DNA of 64,000 bases from contig NZ_LBGV01000001.1 in NCBI RefSeq assembly GCF_001274635.1, positions 2,480,001 through 2,544,000 on the forward strand, given 5' to 3'. The stretch is from Persicobacter sp. CCB-QB2 (lineage in GTDB: Bacteria > Bacteroidota > Bacteroidia > Cytophagales > Cyclobacteriaceae). Every line of letters starts with the position of its first letter. Position 1 is the first letter of the stretch. The notes below the pieces were generated by a model that was not told the origin of the DNA, did not search any database, and saw nothing but the letters and a program-made list of their open reading frames with translations. This document shows positions 44,401-52,748 of the stretch, piece by piece. The translations under genes and the position numbers were made by a program.

Positions 44401-46357
44401 CGGTAAGCCCTGTTTTCTCCATTAAAGGAGAGGCATTAAAGAAGGCGCCCTGGAAGGCGATACCCTGCATTCTCAACTGCAATTCCGGATCGGTCGCTTC
44501 TTCACGCGCGATCTTGAAACCATCGATATAGAACACGCGGATTTCCTGATCAACGATCATTTTCTGATAATGCGTTGGGATGTCGGCCCAAACTTCCTCC
44601 GCTGTAGTTTTATCGGACTGGATGATGAAGCTTCCGCCTTTTTTCAAACCAGCCAAAGCGTTGGTGTGCTTGAATACATTCGGGTCGGGCGACAATACCA
44701 CATCCACAAAATAGTATTCACAATTGATGCGGATAGGTTCTGGCGCCGCTGCCAGATAATAGGTAGTCGGCTGACCTTTTTTCTCCGATCCGTATTTTGG
44801 ATTGGCTTTAATATCATAGCCCAGCAAATCGAATAGCGTCATCGCCAGGTTTTTACCGGTAGTGATCGCACCCCAGCCACCCACAGAGTGGAAACGAACG
44901 GTTACCGCTCCTTTTGGCATCAGATTCGGGTTCTCTGAACCACGTACCGACAATTCTTTTACTTTCGGATAACCTTCTTCGATGCTTTCCTGATAAGCGC
45001 GTTGCTTAGGCGTGAAGGCATTCTCACGAATGAAGTCTATCGACAAATAGAACAATTTCTTATTGGCGCCAGTCGGCAACATGTTCTCTACCGCACCAAT
45101 GATACCTTCCGGCTGCAAATCGCGACTACCTAAACCGAAAGCACCGGAATAAAGCGCTGGAAGATCTTTAGCGGAATAAGCAGGCAGGTGATCATATACC
45201 TTTTGCTTATTGGCGCCATTTTCCAGACACTTACTCAATACGGCACGAAGCTCTCGCATGATCGGAGAATCCTCGGCCAATGGCTGATCCAAGCGTTCCA
45301 GAACGGTAACGCCCTTCTTGCCTTTTAATATATGTCCTAACAGATCAGCAGGGAACGGACGGAACATGACCAAATCCACTACCCCCACTTTCAATCCTCG
45401 GGTTTCTCTTAAATAATCCGCGACTACTTCTGCACTGGAAACCACAGATCCCTGACCTAAGATCAAGTAATCCGCATCTTCCACTTTATAAGTCATCACA
45501 CGCTTATACTGACGGCCGGTGAGTTTATAAAACTCATCAAATGCCTGATCGGTCAGCTCCTGAATATGGTCAAAGAAGAAAGGACGCTGCGCTGCCACAG
45601 ACTGCATATAGGAGTCCTGATTCTGTACAATACCGGCCATCAGTGGATTATCCACATCCCAAATCTCCGGGATACGACGACGGGTATCACCATAAATCAA
45701 CTTCTGCGCATGGGTCGGCGTTTCGATGATATCATCCGGTAAGCCCAGATATTCTTTGATTAATTCACGTTCCGGCAACTTCAATGACTCGATCAGGTGA
45801 GTGGTCAGGAATCCATCCTGGGCAATCACCCCCGGCGTCAAGGAAAGCTCGGCGATACGGTGAGAGATGATATTCAGATCGGCCACAAACTGCGCCTTTT
45901 TGGCAAACAGCTGAAAGAAGCCGGTATCATCAATGGCATGGTAGTCATCATGACCCGCGTGTACGTTCAGCGTACTTTTGGTCATAGCGCGCGCGCCGAT
46001 GTTCAATACATAGGTCAGGCGCTTACCTACCGCAGCATAAAGGGATTCGTGCATATAGGCAATCCCCTGCCCGGAACTAAAGTTGGCAGCCCGTTGTCCG
46101 GTCATTGAAAGACCAGCGGTAACAGCGGCGGCAGCATGCTCGCCCTCGGGCTCTATAAAAATTAAAGGTCGGTCTGATATATTAAGGTGTCCTTTGGCGG
46201 CCTCTTCCGCCCAGTATTCCCCCATTTGCGTACTCGGCGTAATGGGATACGCACCAGCGGCATCTGAAGATTCTCTTTCGCACATGATGGCGGCAGTGTT
46301 ACCGTCCATCGCTACCCGAACGCCCGGGTACTTAAATTCGGATTTTTTAGGGTCCAT
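41471..46357 (-). CDS. nifJ: Very large pyruvate:ferredoxin (flavodoxin) oxidoreductase
   Basis: 1628 aa, against ~1170-1200 for typical single-chain PFORs. N-terminal domain with SDAAGAYPITPSTQMGEYW (AYPITPS), the gamma region with FHSVGGWGAITTGKNLA, two ferredoxin motifs (CTACGNCYTVCP at Cys786; CKGCMECVKVC at Cys919), the cluster/TPP region GDGACLGCSEKT (Cys997) and GGDGSMYDIGFQNLSR with DTQVYSNTGGQ (TPP). The extra length comes from a ~75-residue helical insertion between the ferredoxin motifs, ~100 residues between Cys997 and NATGC (Cys1127), and a C-terminal ferredoxin-like domain with CSGCDEC (Cys1557). Converts pyruvate and CoA to acetyl-CoA and CO2, reducing ferredoxin for Rnf. It is first gene of the operon. 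Confidence 0.93.
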   Translation of the reverse strand: MDPKKSEFKYPGVRVAMDGNTAAIMCERESSDAAGAYPITPSTQMGEYWAEEAAKGHLNISDRPLIFIEPEGEHAAAAVTAGLSMTGQRAANFSSGQGIAYMHESLYAAVGKRLTYVLNIGARAMTKSTLNVHAGHDDYHAIDDTGFFQLFAKKAQFVADLNIISHRIAELSLTPGVIAQDGFLTTHLIESLKLPERELIKEYLGLPDDIIETPTHAQKLIYGDTRRRIPEIWDVDNPLMAGIVQNQDSYMQSVAAQRPFFFDHIQELTDQAFDEFYKLTGRQYKRVMTYKVEDADYLILGQGSVVSSAEVVADYLRETRGLKVGVVDLVMFRPFPADLLGHILKGKKGVTVLERLDQPLAEDSPIMRELRAVLSKCLENGANKQKVYDHLPAYSAKDLPALYSGAFGLGSRDLQPEGIIGAVENMLPTGANKKLFYLSIDFIRENAFTPKQRAYQESIEEGYPKVKELSVRGSENPNLMPKGAVTVRFHSVGGWGAITTGKNLAMTLFDLLGYDIKANPKYGSEKKGQPTTYYLAAAPEPIRINCEYYFVDVVLSPDPNVFKHTNALAGLKKGGSFIIQSDKTTAEEVWADIPTHYQKMIVDQEIRVFYIDGFKIAREEATDPELQLRMQGIAFQGAFFNASPLMEKTGLTDETLLKAINDQLQYKFGSKGQRVVDDNMRVVKRGFDEVYELPRMEVTTGAQAKKNTQALPAIPTMLKETPKSESALSDIHRFWEQTGNFYLRGMGNDNLTDPFIGLSVMPAGSSLFRDMTGIRFEHPEWVPENCTACGNCYTVCPDTALPGLVSELTDVLDTVVRRVRKNYGKIDHLPKAVRQMAGKIRQRFEEDRETAVNEHIKAIIQETINTEGTHPELIQELEWFRNELGDFKFALTRPYYDLKEKKEKGSGGLFSITLNPVTCKGCMECVKVCDDDALKIVTQTEDSVAKLRDEWDLWSDLPTTPEKYNRIDDLEEKIGPLETLLLNKDAYLNFASGDGACLGCSEKTVMHLFTATVESLMIPRVKKHVTYIEELIAKLEKHMQDKLMDTVDMTDPAMMSRVLEEMKDSDLTMADITAKIEQEKGGEPIDQDWLREMTQLIAKLKNLKWKYTNGTTGKGRSRMGMTNATGCTSVWGSTYPFNPYPFPWANHLFQDSTSLAMGIFEGHMAKMADGFKLIRRAELELEGKYNAAEHKDFFTYFTWEQFTDEEWHLCPPVVALGGDGSMYDIGFQNLSRMMASGKPIKVVVVDTQVYSNTGGQACTSGFIGQVSDMAQYGKVWKGKSEPRKEMGLIAMAHRNTYVLQGTLSNTSHVLEGFIDGLMTKRPALFNIYTTCQPEHGVADDLGAHQAKLAVESRTYPVFKYNPDMGTTAKENFDLDGNPDMDKIWPSYKLRYKENGEEKVMDIDMTFADFAVTEGRFRKHFRKVPRDAWNDNMVLLTEFLEMDADDREGKFPYIWAVDHKDRLSRVLVAEPIVLSCEERRDFWMMLRDIAGWEPTPEENMEDRIRQEVVGNIAQGLMKLAGGGSLDISAMANGEAVEATDEVAASGEYIAPWIETEDCSGCDECIKINNKLFEYNADKKAFIKEAKAGSYKDLVKAAEKCTAGVIHPGLPSDRSDKDIDKWIERGERLN

Positions 46358-47030
46358 AAAACCGGTTGCTTTTGCTTATAAGTAAAAATTATTTTCTGCT
46401 TTGGCTTTTTAAGCGAAAAGTCCACCGAATAAATCCACCGTTAAGAATGAAAAGGGTATAGCATTCCCGGGATGATCATTTAACTCTTTAAAAAAGAGGG
46501 TATAATCTTCCTTATCGAATAATATTACCCGATCAATTCAATCTTGAAAGTTTAGTCGTGCCCTATGGTTCGGGGGGAGTCTGGTTAAAGTATTAGGGAC
46601 CTTTGGGTATATGTTATTTGACTAAACGGAAAATATGATTTTAATCATCGGTTGGTTTTAAATTGGTGTTCTTCTCAAAAATTTCCTTCTCAACCTGAAG
46701 GGTTCCAAATTATCTTCATCTCAAAAAAATGATTAGCGTAAAAAATCGCCACTCACCAACTCCTTCATATCCTTAAGGTACCCAATTCCCCTCAAGACAA
46801 GACTGACAATTATCAGTTCACTGAATGAACATTATCAAACACAACTCAAAAATCACCTTTTAAAGCCCGTAAACATAAAAAATGATGAAGATCATGATTG
46901 ATTAAACTCAACCATCCGGGTAATTGTATTTAAATTGAATAAAAATAATGTGATTAACGCATACTCACGCAGCAATAATCTGAAACTTCCATAATGTGAT
47001 CAAACTATATCTTCCTCCTATTTATTAAAT
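46358..47030. other. Upstream region of the PFOR-Rnf operon
   Basis: About 670 bp without a gene. It should contain the operon promoter on the minus strand; no clear TAnnTTTG box was placed. A GTTCA-N5-TGAAC inverted repeat is visible at about 46816-46830; its role is unknown. Confidence 0.45.
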
Positions 47031-48175
47031 ACTTTCAGCTGCTTTACATGCCCCTTTTACCACTCCTCACGACAGGACGAAAGCTTCTGGCTGAAATTAT
47101 CCTTTGCCACCCTGGATCCAATCGCTGCGGATCATAACCTGGTTGTATTAGGAGAACCCTTTCATGCTAGTGAAACGGTAATTCACGCAAAACCAAAAAT
47201 TATTCAATACCAGCATAAACATCACCAGTTCGATATTATTCTTTTCGAAAGCGATTTTATTACCCCCTGTTTAAAGGGGACGGTTGCAGCTTAACGACAT
47301 AACTAGCACCAGGGGCGATATTGCAGAAATGGAATCCTTTTTTCGATATCCGGCACAAAGACAACAAACCGGACAATGCCTGTATTTTAGTATAGACCCG
47401 CAAATCACTTTTGGAGATAATTCCCCTCTGTTTGAATATTTAAACCAAAATGCCCAAGTAGATTTCGATCCCTACCTACCCGCTCTCAATAAACGCAGAG
47501 CTCATCAATTTGAGGTCAGCCGGGAAGATTCCTGCTATCTGGACTTTCTCGGGCATTTTCAAAGCAATCCCCTGGCAAAAGAAGACCTCATTTACCAAAA
47601 CCTAAATTTCAGTTATCCCTTAAAAAAAAACAAAGACCGACTGGTTTTCAAAATGGAACCTCAGGGATAAAATAATGGCTCAAAATATCGGGGCCATTCA
47701 ACAAAAATATCCCGACAAAAAAATGGTACTATACTCCGCAGCTATCCATAATGCCAAAAACCTCCTGCTTCTCAAAGCTGATTCAGGTACCGATTATCAA
47801 CACTTTGTTACCATGGGCCAAAATTTAGCGGAAGCCCGAATTAAACATTGTCACATTGCCATTACCGTCTTAAAAGGAGAAAGCCGATATATTGGAATCG
47901 GGGAAGCCATCCCCTTTGATCTCAGCCTGAATTTGACGCGTTTTGAGCACAAAATAAAGGAGACCTGCCTGATGGCGGCCGAAGGGATCGGGAAATTCAA
48001 ACTTGGCGTTTTTGGTCACGAACACCATTCCTCCAACAATTGGAAACAGCATTTAGATTACGTTTTATTTCTACCCGAAACCAAAGGCGTGAATGCCTTC
48101 CCCTGGCCGGAACAGCAACAATCGTTTTTACGCCTGCATCTGCCCCAAAAATATCTCCCCATAATCCATCAATAA
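47031..48175 (+). pseudogene. Erythromycin-esterase-superfamily protein, broken by frameshifts
   Basis: Three frames must be joined. 47067-47293 reads SRQDESFWLKLSF...HNLVVLGEPFHASETVIHAK...FDIILFESDF, the conserved front of the family, then meets a stop. 47284-47670 continues with a middle region. 47675-48175 resumes at the MAQNI of the family motif, which reads GDKIMAQNI across the shift, and runs through VLYSAAIHNAKN to the C-terminus. Family enzymes hydrolyse macrolide lactones or act on other substrates; in Bacteroidota most are secreted and uncharacterised. Two frameshifts indicate loss of function. Confidence 0.75.
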
Positions 48176-48319
48176 ACAACTCGTAAAGCCCCCAATGATC
48201 AAAAAAGACTCCTCCTCCCAGAAGATCCTCCAGTATTTTTGTATCTCAAAATTTCTCTCACCATCTTATCGGACCAACATCGTTCCTCTATTTTTTTCTC
48301 ATTAATAAACATTCTTTTT

Positions 48320-48658
48320 ATGAAAAAAATTATTCAATTCCCCCTATTCGCATTACTGTTTATTAGTACGGTAGCCTTTGCTGACATCAAACCCAAAAAA
48401 TTACAGCAATTGGAAAAAGAAGTGGCGACCATGACGGAAGTAATGGGTTTAAATGCCAATCAGCAAGCGAAAGTTTTAGAAGCTAAAAAAACTGTTTTTC
48501 TGGAAAACCAGGACGTGCTGAAAAATCACGAAAAAGGTTCTGAGGAATTTAAAGCAGCAAAAAAAGCCAACAACCAAAAATACAGCAAAGCGCTTCGTTC
48601 TATCGCCAGCAAAGATCAAATGAAGGCTTGGCAAGAGTATCGAAAAAACAATAAATAA
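48320..48658 (+). CDS. Small periplasmic helical protein
   Basis: 112 aa from the Met at 48320, chosen because it begins a signal peptide (MKKIIQFPLFALLFISTVAFA); the frame is open to 48239. The mature part is helical and Lys-rich with EVMGLNANQQAKVLEAKK and SIASKDQMKAWQEYRK, like the LTxxQ/Spy-type helical repeats in periplasmic stress proteins. No conserved LTxxQ is exact, so the link is weak. Followed by a strong terminator. Confidence 0.65.
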   Translation: MKKIIQFPLFALLFISTVAFADIKPKKLQQLEKEVATMTEVMGLNANQQAKVLEAKKTVFLENQDVLKNHEKGSEEFKAAKKANNQKYSKALRSIASKDQMKAWQEYRKNNK

Positions 48659-48667
48659 TGATCAAAG

Positions 48668-48690
48668 GCCTGTCCTCTTCCAGGACAGGC
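48668..48690 (+). terminator. Terminator of the small periplasmic protein gene
   Basis: Perfect GCCTGTCCT/AGGACAGGC stem with a 5-nt loop. Only TT follows before repeat copy L begins, so the T tract may have been cut off by that insertion. Confidence 0.65.
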
Positions 48691-48693
48691 TTA

Positions 48694-48905
48694 TCCGGAA
48701 CTTTTCACCGTAAGATCCACCGGAAATCAGGCTCTAAAAAGTTGTTACGGTCAGATCTACCTATTTTTCAGCAGCCCAAATTTGGGCAAAATTGCTTTCT
48801 CCTCCCTTTTCTATTTCCTTGGAAAAAACTCGAAATAAGAAACTATTCCTTCTATTTTCCCCGCCCTGCAGCTAATCGTGGATCTATTATCCACACGACA
48901 ATTAA
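48694..48905 (-). repeat. MITE-like element, copy L (diverged)
   Basis: Left end TCCGGAACTTTTCACCG preceded by TTA; core AAATTTGGGCAAAATTGCTTTCTCCTCC and CTGCAGCTAATCGTGGATCTA; right end indistinct. Confidence 0.6.
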
Positions 48906-48969
48906 ATGACACAAACCTGACTAGTATAGCGCTAGGTATTAGCTTTTTATTAATTTTATTCCTGTGAAA

Positions 48970-49012
48970 AACTTTGCCGCCGGATTAATAAGCATAATAA
49001 TCCGGCTTCTGT
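48970..49012. other. Hairpin before the acetyltransferase gene
   Basis: CCGGATTA / TAATCCGG inverted repeat around a short AT loop, echoing the repeat-family terminus. Function unknown; the rest of 48906-49169 is unremarkable. Confidence 0.4.
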
Positions 49013-49169
49013 ATTTCCAGCTTTCTTCCGGCCAATCAAGTTGTATTACGTTAATACATATCACCTTACTATACCGTATGCAGGGTAAGGGCTGATCGAT
49101 CGGGGCTTACCAAAACAAATCCCTGCATAAATATTTTTTAACAGGTAACAGCACTAAAGAAAAAAGTCA

Positions 49170-49718
49170 ATGCCTTCTGAAGCCCTGGAATCGAATTGCC
49201 ATTTCAACACCCTCCACCTTTCTGTTCACCATTGGAAAGAACTGGTGCATAGCCCGAAAGAGGAAGAGGCATTAGCCCGAACGATCATAGAGATTTTGTC
49301 TCCGGAAGTAACCAAAACCCTGCCTCCGGGCTGGCAGGAAATCAACACCTTATCGGAAGCCCGGAATTGGATGAAAGAAAGAGCTTCGGAAAGCCTGTTC
49401 CTGACGGTCCACCTGAAGGACAGCAAAAAAATCATCGGCTTTATTTTTCTTTACGAATCTTCAGCAGAAAAAAAGCAGTACGAACTACGGTTTGGCTATT
49501 TACTGGCCAAAGAAGTATGGGGAAAAGGGTTCGGTACAGAACTAATTTCCGGATTAATTGCGTGGTGCAAGGCCATGGGTAACATCAAAAGCCTGTCTGG
49601 TGGTGTGGAAAAAAGCAATCTTGGTTCCGTTCGGGTGATGGAAAAAAACGGTTTCCACATTTCTGAAAGCGAGGGACCTACAGAAGAAGTGGTGTTTTAT
49701 GAATATGTCTTTAGGTAA
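49170..49718 (+). CDS. GNAT acetyltransferase (RimJ/RimL-like)
   Basis: 182 aa. Acetyl-CoA fold with IIGFIFLYESSAEKKQYELRFGYLLAKEVWGKGFGTEL (in parts), the pyrophosphate loop VWGKGFGTE and the C-terminal SLGSVRVMEKNGFH motif typical of RimL/SpeG-like members. Transfers an acetyl group to an amine; substrate unknown. Confidence 0.88.
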   Translation: MPSEALESNCHFNTLHLSVHHWKELVHSPKEEEALARTIIEILSPEVTKTLPPGWQEINTLSEARNWMKERASESLFLTVHLKDSKKIIGFIFLYESSAEKKQYELRFGYLLAKEVWGKGFGTELISGLIAWCKAMGNIKSLSGGVEKSNLGSVRVMEKNGFHISESEGPTEEVVFYEYVFR

Positions 49719-49865
49719 AAAAGGGCCTGCAGCGCTTAACAGTTTTCATAGATTTATCAAAGCAGGCACCGTTTACAGCATATACCCGACCGCTATTTTC
49801 TCTTGATTTCATGCTTTAATGATCAAGACAATAAATATATTTAGCATGGCATCAATAGCAGACTC

Positions 49866-50726
49866 TTGGAAAACATCCCCAACATATCCTTCAAAAGCGA
49901 GCAAGAGACTTCCGATATCGAAATCATTCCATTAAAGGAATTATTTGCAAAGATAAGACTCGTCTCCGATCACAATCCCCGCAAACTGCACCGGCTGAAT
50001 TTTTTCGCCCTTATGATCATATCGGAGGGAGAAGGCGTCCATCAGGTAGACCTGAATCGCTATCCTATTCAAAAAGGGGATGTGGTCAAAATTGCCAAAG
50101 GACAAGTACATGCCTTTCAGGAGCCGTTTACTTATAAAGGCTATATGGTCATCTTCAAGGAAGATTTGGTATTGAAATATTTTTCAAAATCCTCTGTTAA
50201 CTATATCTCCCACCTCTACAATTACCATATTTCTGCACCGGTAGTTAAAGGAAACCTGTACAATGATTTCTTTATTAACCAACTCAAAAAGGAATTTCAA
50301 AATGAAAATCGCTATGTAAAAAAAGAGATCATGGCCAAAATGCTGGAGCTCTATCTACTCCGCCTGGAGCAACAGGCCCACCACGAGCGCAAGCCGGATC
50401 TGAACCACAGCCACCAGCAACTATTCTTTGCCTTTAAGCACTTAGTGGAACAACATTTTCATGAAAACAGAAATGTGAACTACTATGCAGATCTACTGTC
50501 CATCTCGCCAAAGCACCTCAATGTGATTGTCCGATCCATTACCTTAAATACGGCCAAAAATTTTATTGATCAGTTCATAATTCTGGAAATCAAGCGTTCC
50601 ATCCTCAGTAGTGATAAAAGACTCAAGACCATTGCCTATGAGATGGGCTTTGATGAGGTGACCAATTTCACTAAATTTTTCAAGAAACACACGGGCCAAA
50701 CCCCCAAAACCTTCCAAGCCTCCTAA
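49866..50726 (+). CDS. AraC-family transcriptional regulator
   Basis: 286 aa. N-terminal cupin-like sensor (FFALMIISEGEGVHQVDLNRYPIQKGDVVKIAKGQVHAF in parts), C-terminal double HTH with NVNYYADLLSISPKHLNVIVRSIT and IAYEMGFDEVTNFTKFFKKHTGQTPK. Followed on the same strand by zinc-ribbon, MsrQ-like and NmrA-like genes with short gaps, which are the probable targets or operon partners. Confidence 0.9.
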   Translation: MENIPNISFKSEQETSDIEIIPLKELFAKIRLVSDHNPRKLHRLNFFALMIISEGEGVHQVDLNRYPIQKGDVVKIAKGQVHAFQEPFTYKGYMVIFKEDLVLKYFSKSSVNYISHLYNYHISAPVVKGNLYNDFFINQLKKEFQNENRYVKKEIMAKMLELYLLRLEQQAHHERKPDLNHSHQQLFFAFKHLVEQHFHENRNVNYYADLLSISPKHLNVIVRSITLNTAKNFIDQFIILEIKRSILSSDKRLKTIAYEMGFDEVTNFTKFFKKHTGQTPKTFQAS

Positions 50727-50812
50727 TAAACCCCAGTTCCACATTTACCATTTTTTACAAGAAATTAACCTTTATCTGAAAGAGGAGGTAAGCGATCTTT
50801 GTAAGAAAAAAA

Positions 50813-51010
50813 ATGAGCGAAATAGCAAAATGCCCGACTTGTGGCAGTACCTCCCGAATAAAAACGACCCATGGCGAAATACACTATCAGGCCGTGCAGG
50901 ATGACGATGCCCTGAAAAAAATCGGTCAGATGAAAAAAACCCTCGAAAAGTACAAGAGCAGAATTGAAGAACTGGAAGCGGAGGTCGCGACCCTAAAATC
51001 AGAGCATTAA
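50813..51010 (+). CDS. Small zinc-ribbon plus coiled-coil protein
   Basis: 65 aa. N-terminal CPTC zinc-knuckle half (KCPTCGSTS) with only one CXXC pair, so metal binding would need dimerisation. Residues ~30-65 form a coiled coil (ALKKIGQMKKTLEKYKSRIEELEAEVATLK in parts). Start ATG at 50813. One base separates it from the next gene. Confidence 0.7.
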   Translation: MSEIAKCPTCGSTSRIKTTHGEIHYQAVQDDDALKKIGQMKKTLEKYKSRIEELEAEVATLKSEH

Positions 51011-51011
51011 A

Positions 51012-51650
51012 ATGTGTTTTTTAAAAAGAAATTATGGTTGGATGATCGTGGCGATATTGGCCGTATTGCCCTTGATTCCACTGAGCAAAATGATACAGGC
51101 AGACTTCAGCAACGGCCTCCAACTGTCATTGGTAGAAAATATTGGTGCCCGCGGTAAAACCACACTGGAAATGATGTACCATGTTTCAGGAGAATTTGCC
51201 ATTCGCTGGCTCACCGCCGTATTAACTTGCACGCCCTTCTACATTCTATTTGGGGTTCGCAATTTATTCGTCCGGCAAGCCATGGGGATTGCCTCCGCAA
51301 TATGGAGCATATTGCATTTTATCATTTTCATTTGGGCAGAAGGGCTGATAACAACTTTTAGCCAGTTCAATTATGTTGCAGGTTTACTTGCGGCCCTGAT
51401 CATGATTCCTTTAATGCTGACTTCTAATCGCAAGTCCATGAGCTGGCTCAAGCAAAAGTGGAAAACCTTACAGCAATTCGCCTGGGCTGCCATAGTGCTA
51501 AGCCTCTTACATGTGGCCATATTGGAAAAAACCTGGCTGATCTATGCCATCGTGGTGGGAATTGGGTTAATCCTTAGAATTCCGACCATCAAAGACCGGA
51601 TCATCTCGCTCCGCAAGAAGAAAAAACAAATTACAACAGTCAAAATCTAA
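51012..51650 (+). CDS. MsrQ/YedZ-like heme membrane protein
   Basis: 212 aa, five or six helices. Conserved features of the ferric-reductase-like MsrQ family: YHVSGEFAIRWLTAVLTCTPF, RNLFVRQAMGIASAIWSILHFIIFIW and a third histidine in LSLLHVAILEKTWLIYA (in parts). These histidines ligate heme b. MsrQ normally passes electrons to the periplasmic methionine-sulfoxide reductase MsrP, but no msrP is in the window, so the electron acceptor here is unknown. Confidence 0.75.
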   Translation: MCFLKRNYGWMIVAILAVLPLIPLSKMIQADFSNGLQLSLVENIGARGKTTLEMMYHVSGEFAIRWLTAVLTCTPFYILFGVRNLFVRQAMGIASAIWSILHFIIFIWAEGLITTFSQFNYVAGLLAALIMIPLMLTSNRKSMSWLKQKWKTLQQFAWAAIVLSLLHVAILEKTWLIYAIVVGIGLILRIPTIKDRIISLRKKKKQITTVKI

Positions 51651-51656
51651 ATCAAT

Positions 51657-52505
51657 TTGAAAGTAGCCGTCACCCTTGCTAGTGGACAATTAGGTTCCGC
51701 TATCATCAAAGCCCTTATTGCCAAAATCGGAAAAAATCAGGTGTTGGGTATCGCCCGCACTCCGGAAAAAGCCGAACACTTAGGCATTGAAATCCGAAAA
51801 GGAGATTATAATAATCGAAGTGATTTCGATGTCGCACTTCAGGGAGTAGATCAGCTCGTGATCGTCTCCGGTATGGACGAGCCACAAAAAAGAATTCAGC
51901 AGCACCGCAATGTCATTGAAGCCGCAAAAAAGAATGCTGTCCAAAAAATCGTGTATACCAGCATTATCGGAGCCGAAGAAGGCACGGCATTTAGTCCGGT
52001 GGTAAAAAGTAACCGGCAGACCGAAGAAGACATCAAAACCTCCGGACTTGAGTACGTCATTGGCCGGAATGGTATTTATATTGAACCGGATCTGGAATAT
52101 TTAGATAATTATATTCAGGCAGGTGAAATCAGTAACTGTGCCGGAAATGGAAAAGTGGGCTATACCAGCAGAGCGGAACTCGCTATGGCCTATGCCAATA
52201 TGTTGCTGGAAGAAAAGCATAACGGCCAAACCTATAATTTAAATGGACAAGCCATTACACAAAGCCAATTGGCCGACTATATCAATCAGGCTTTCAGAAC
52301 CAACCTGACCTTTAAGGATTTGAGTGTTACGGATTATCAAAAAGAACGGCAGGCTGCCTTGGGAGATTTCCTGGGCACCATCATCGCCGGTATTTACGAA
52401 GGCATCCGAAAAGGCGTTAATGAGGTGCCCTCTGATTTCGAAAAAGCCGCGGGAAGGCCTCACCTTAGTCCTCTGGAAATGATGAAGCATTTTCAGCAAA
52501 ATTGA
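51657..52505 (+). CDS. NmrA/QorB-like NAD(P)-binding oxidoreductase, TTG start
   Basis: 282 aa starting at TTG (51657), 6 nt after the upstream stop. No ATG fits the start of the Rossmann fold, which begins MKVAVTLASGQLGSAIIKAL (glycine-rich loop with L where G is usual in T-GASGQLG). Atypical SDR of the azoreductase/quinone type: VVIVSGMDEPQKRIQQHRNVIEAAKK and the late YNLNGQAITQSQLADYINQAF segment are family marks. Probably a redox-sensing or quinone-reducing enzyme co-expressed with the MsrQ-like protein. Confidence 0.82.
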   Translation: MKVAVTLASGQLGSAIIKALIAKIGKNQVLGIARTPEKAEHLGIEIRKGDYNNRSDFDVALQGVDQLVIVSGMDEPQKRIQQHRNVIEAAKKNAVQKIVYTSIIGAEEGTAFSPVVKSNRQTEEDIKTSGLEYVIGRNGIYIEPDLEYLDNYIQAGEISNCAGNGKVGYTSRAELAMAYANMLLEEKHNGQTYNLNGQAITQSQLADYINQAFRTNLTFKDLSVTDYQKERQAALGDFLGTIIAGIYEGIRKGVNEVPSDFEKAAGRPHLSPLEMMKHFQQN

Positions 52506-52564
52506 TTGGAATGATGAGCAAAAGAGCATGAGCGTAATTGAAAACAAGTCATTTAAGACAAACC

Positions 52565-52592
52565 ATTAAATCTAGCGGTGAATAATTTGGGG
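52565..52592 (+). repeat. Fragment of the MITE-like family (copy M, right end only)
   Basis: CATTAAATCTAGCGGTGAATAATTTGG matches the right 25 bp of the element; the remainder is missing or unrecognisable. Confidence 0.5.
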
Positions 52593-52617
52593 TGAACCCT
52601 TCTGGAATCCGGAAAAG

Positions 52618-52650
52618 CGGGGTCTGGAATAATCCGGGCCCCGATTTTTC
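52618..52650 (+). terminator. Terminator of the AraC/MsrQ-like/NmrA cluster
   Basis: CGGGG / CCCCG-based stem followed by ATTTTTC. Confidence 0.65.
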
Positions 52651-52748
52651 GCTTGATTCCTGAATGCTGCTTATTTCATTTGAATTTGGTAATGGTTGAG
52701 GGCTGAAGTATTTTAAGCTTAGAACGTGATTAAAACCTCAGATCCGAA

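Noticed and set aside
41543..46385. Long open frames opposite the PFOR gene
   Set aside because: Shadows of the coding strand; no domain seen.
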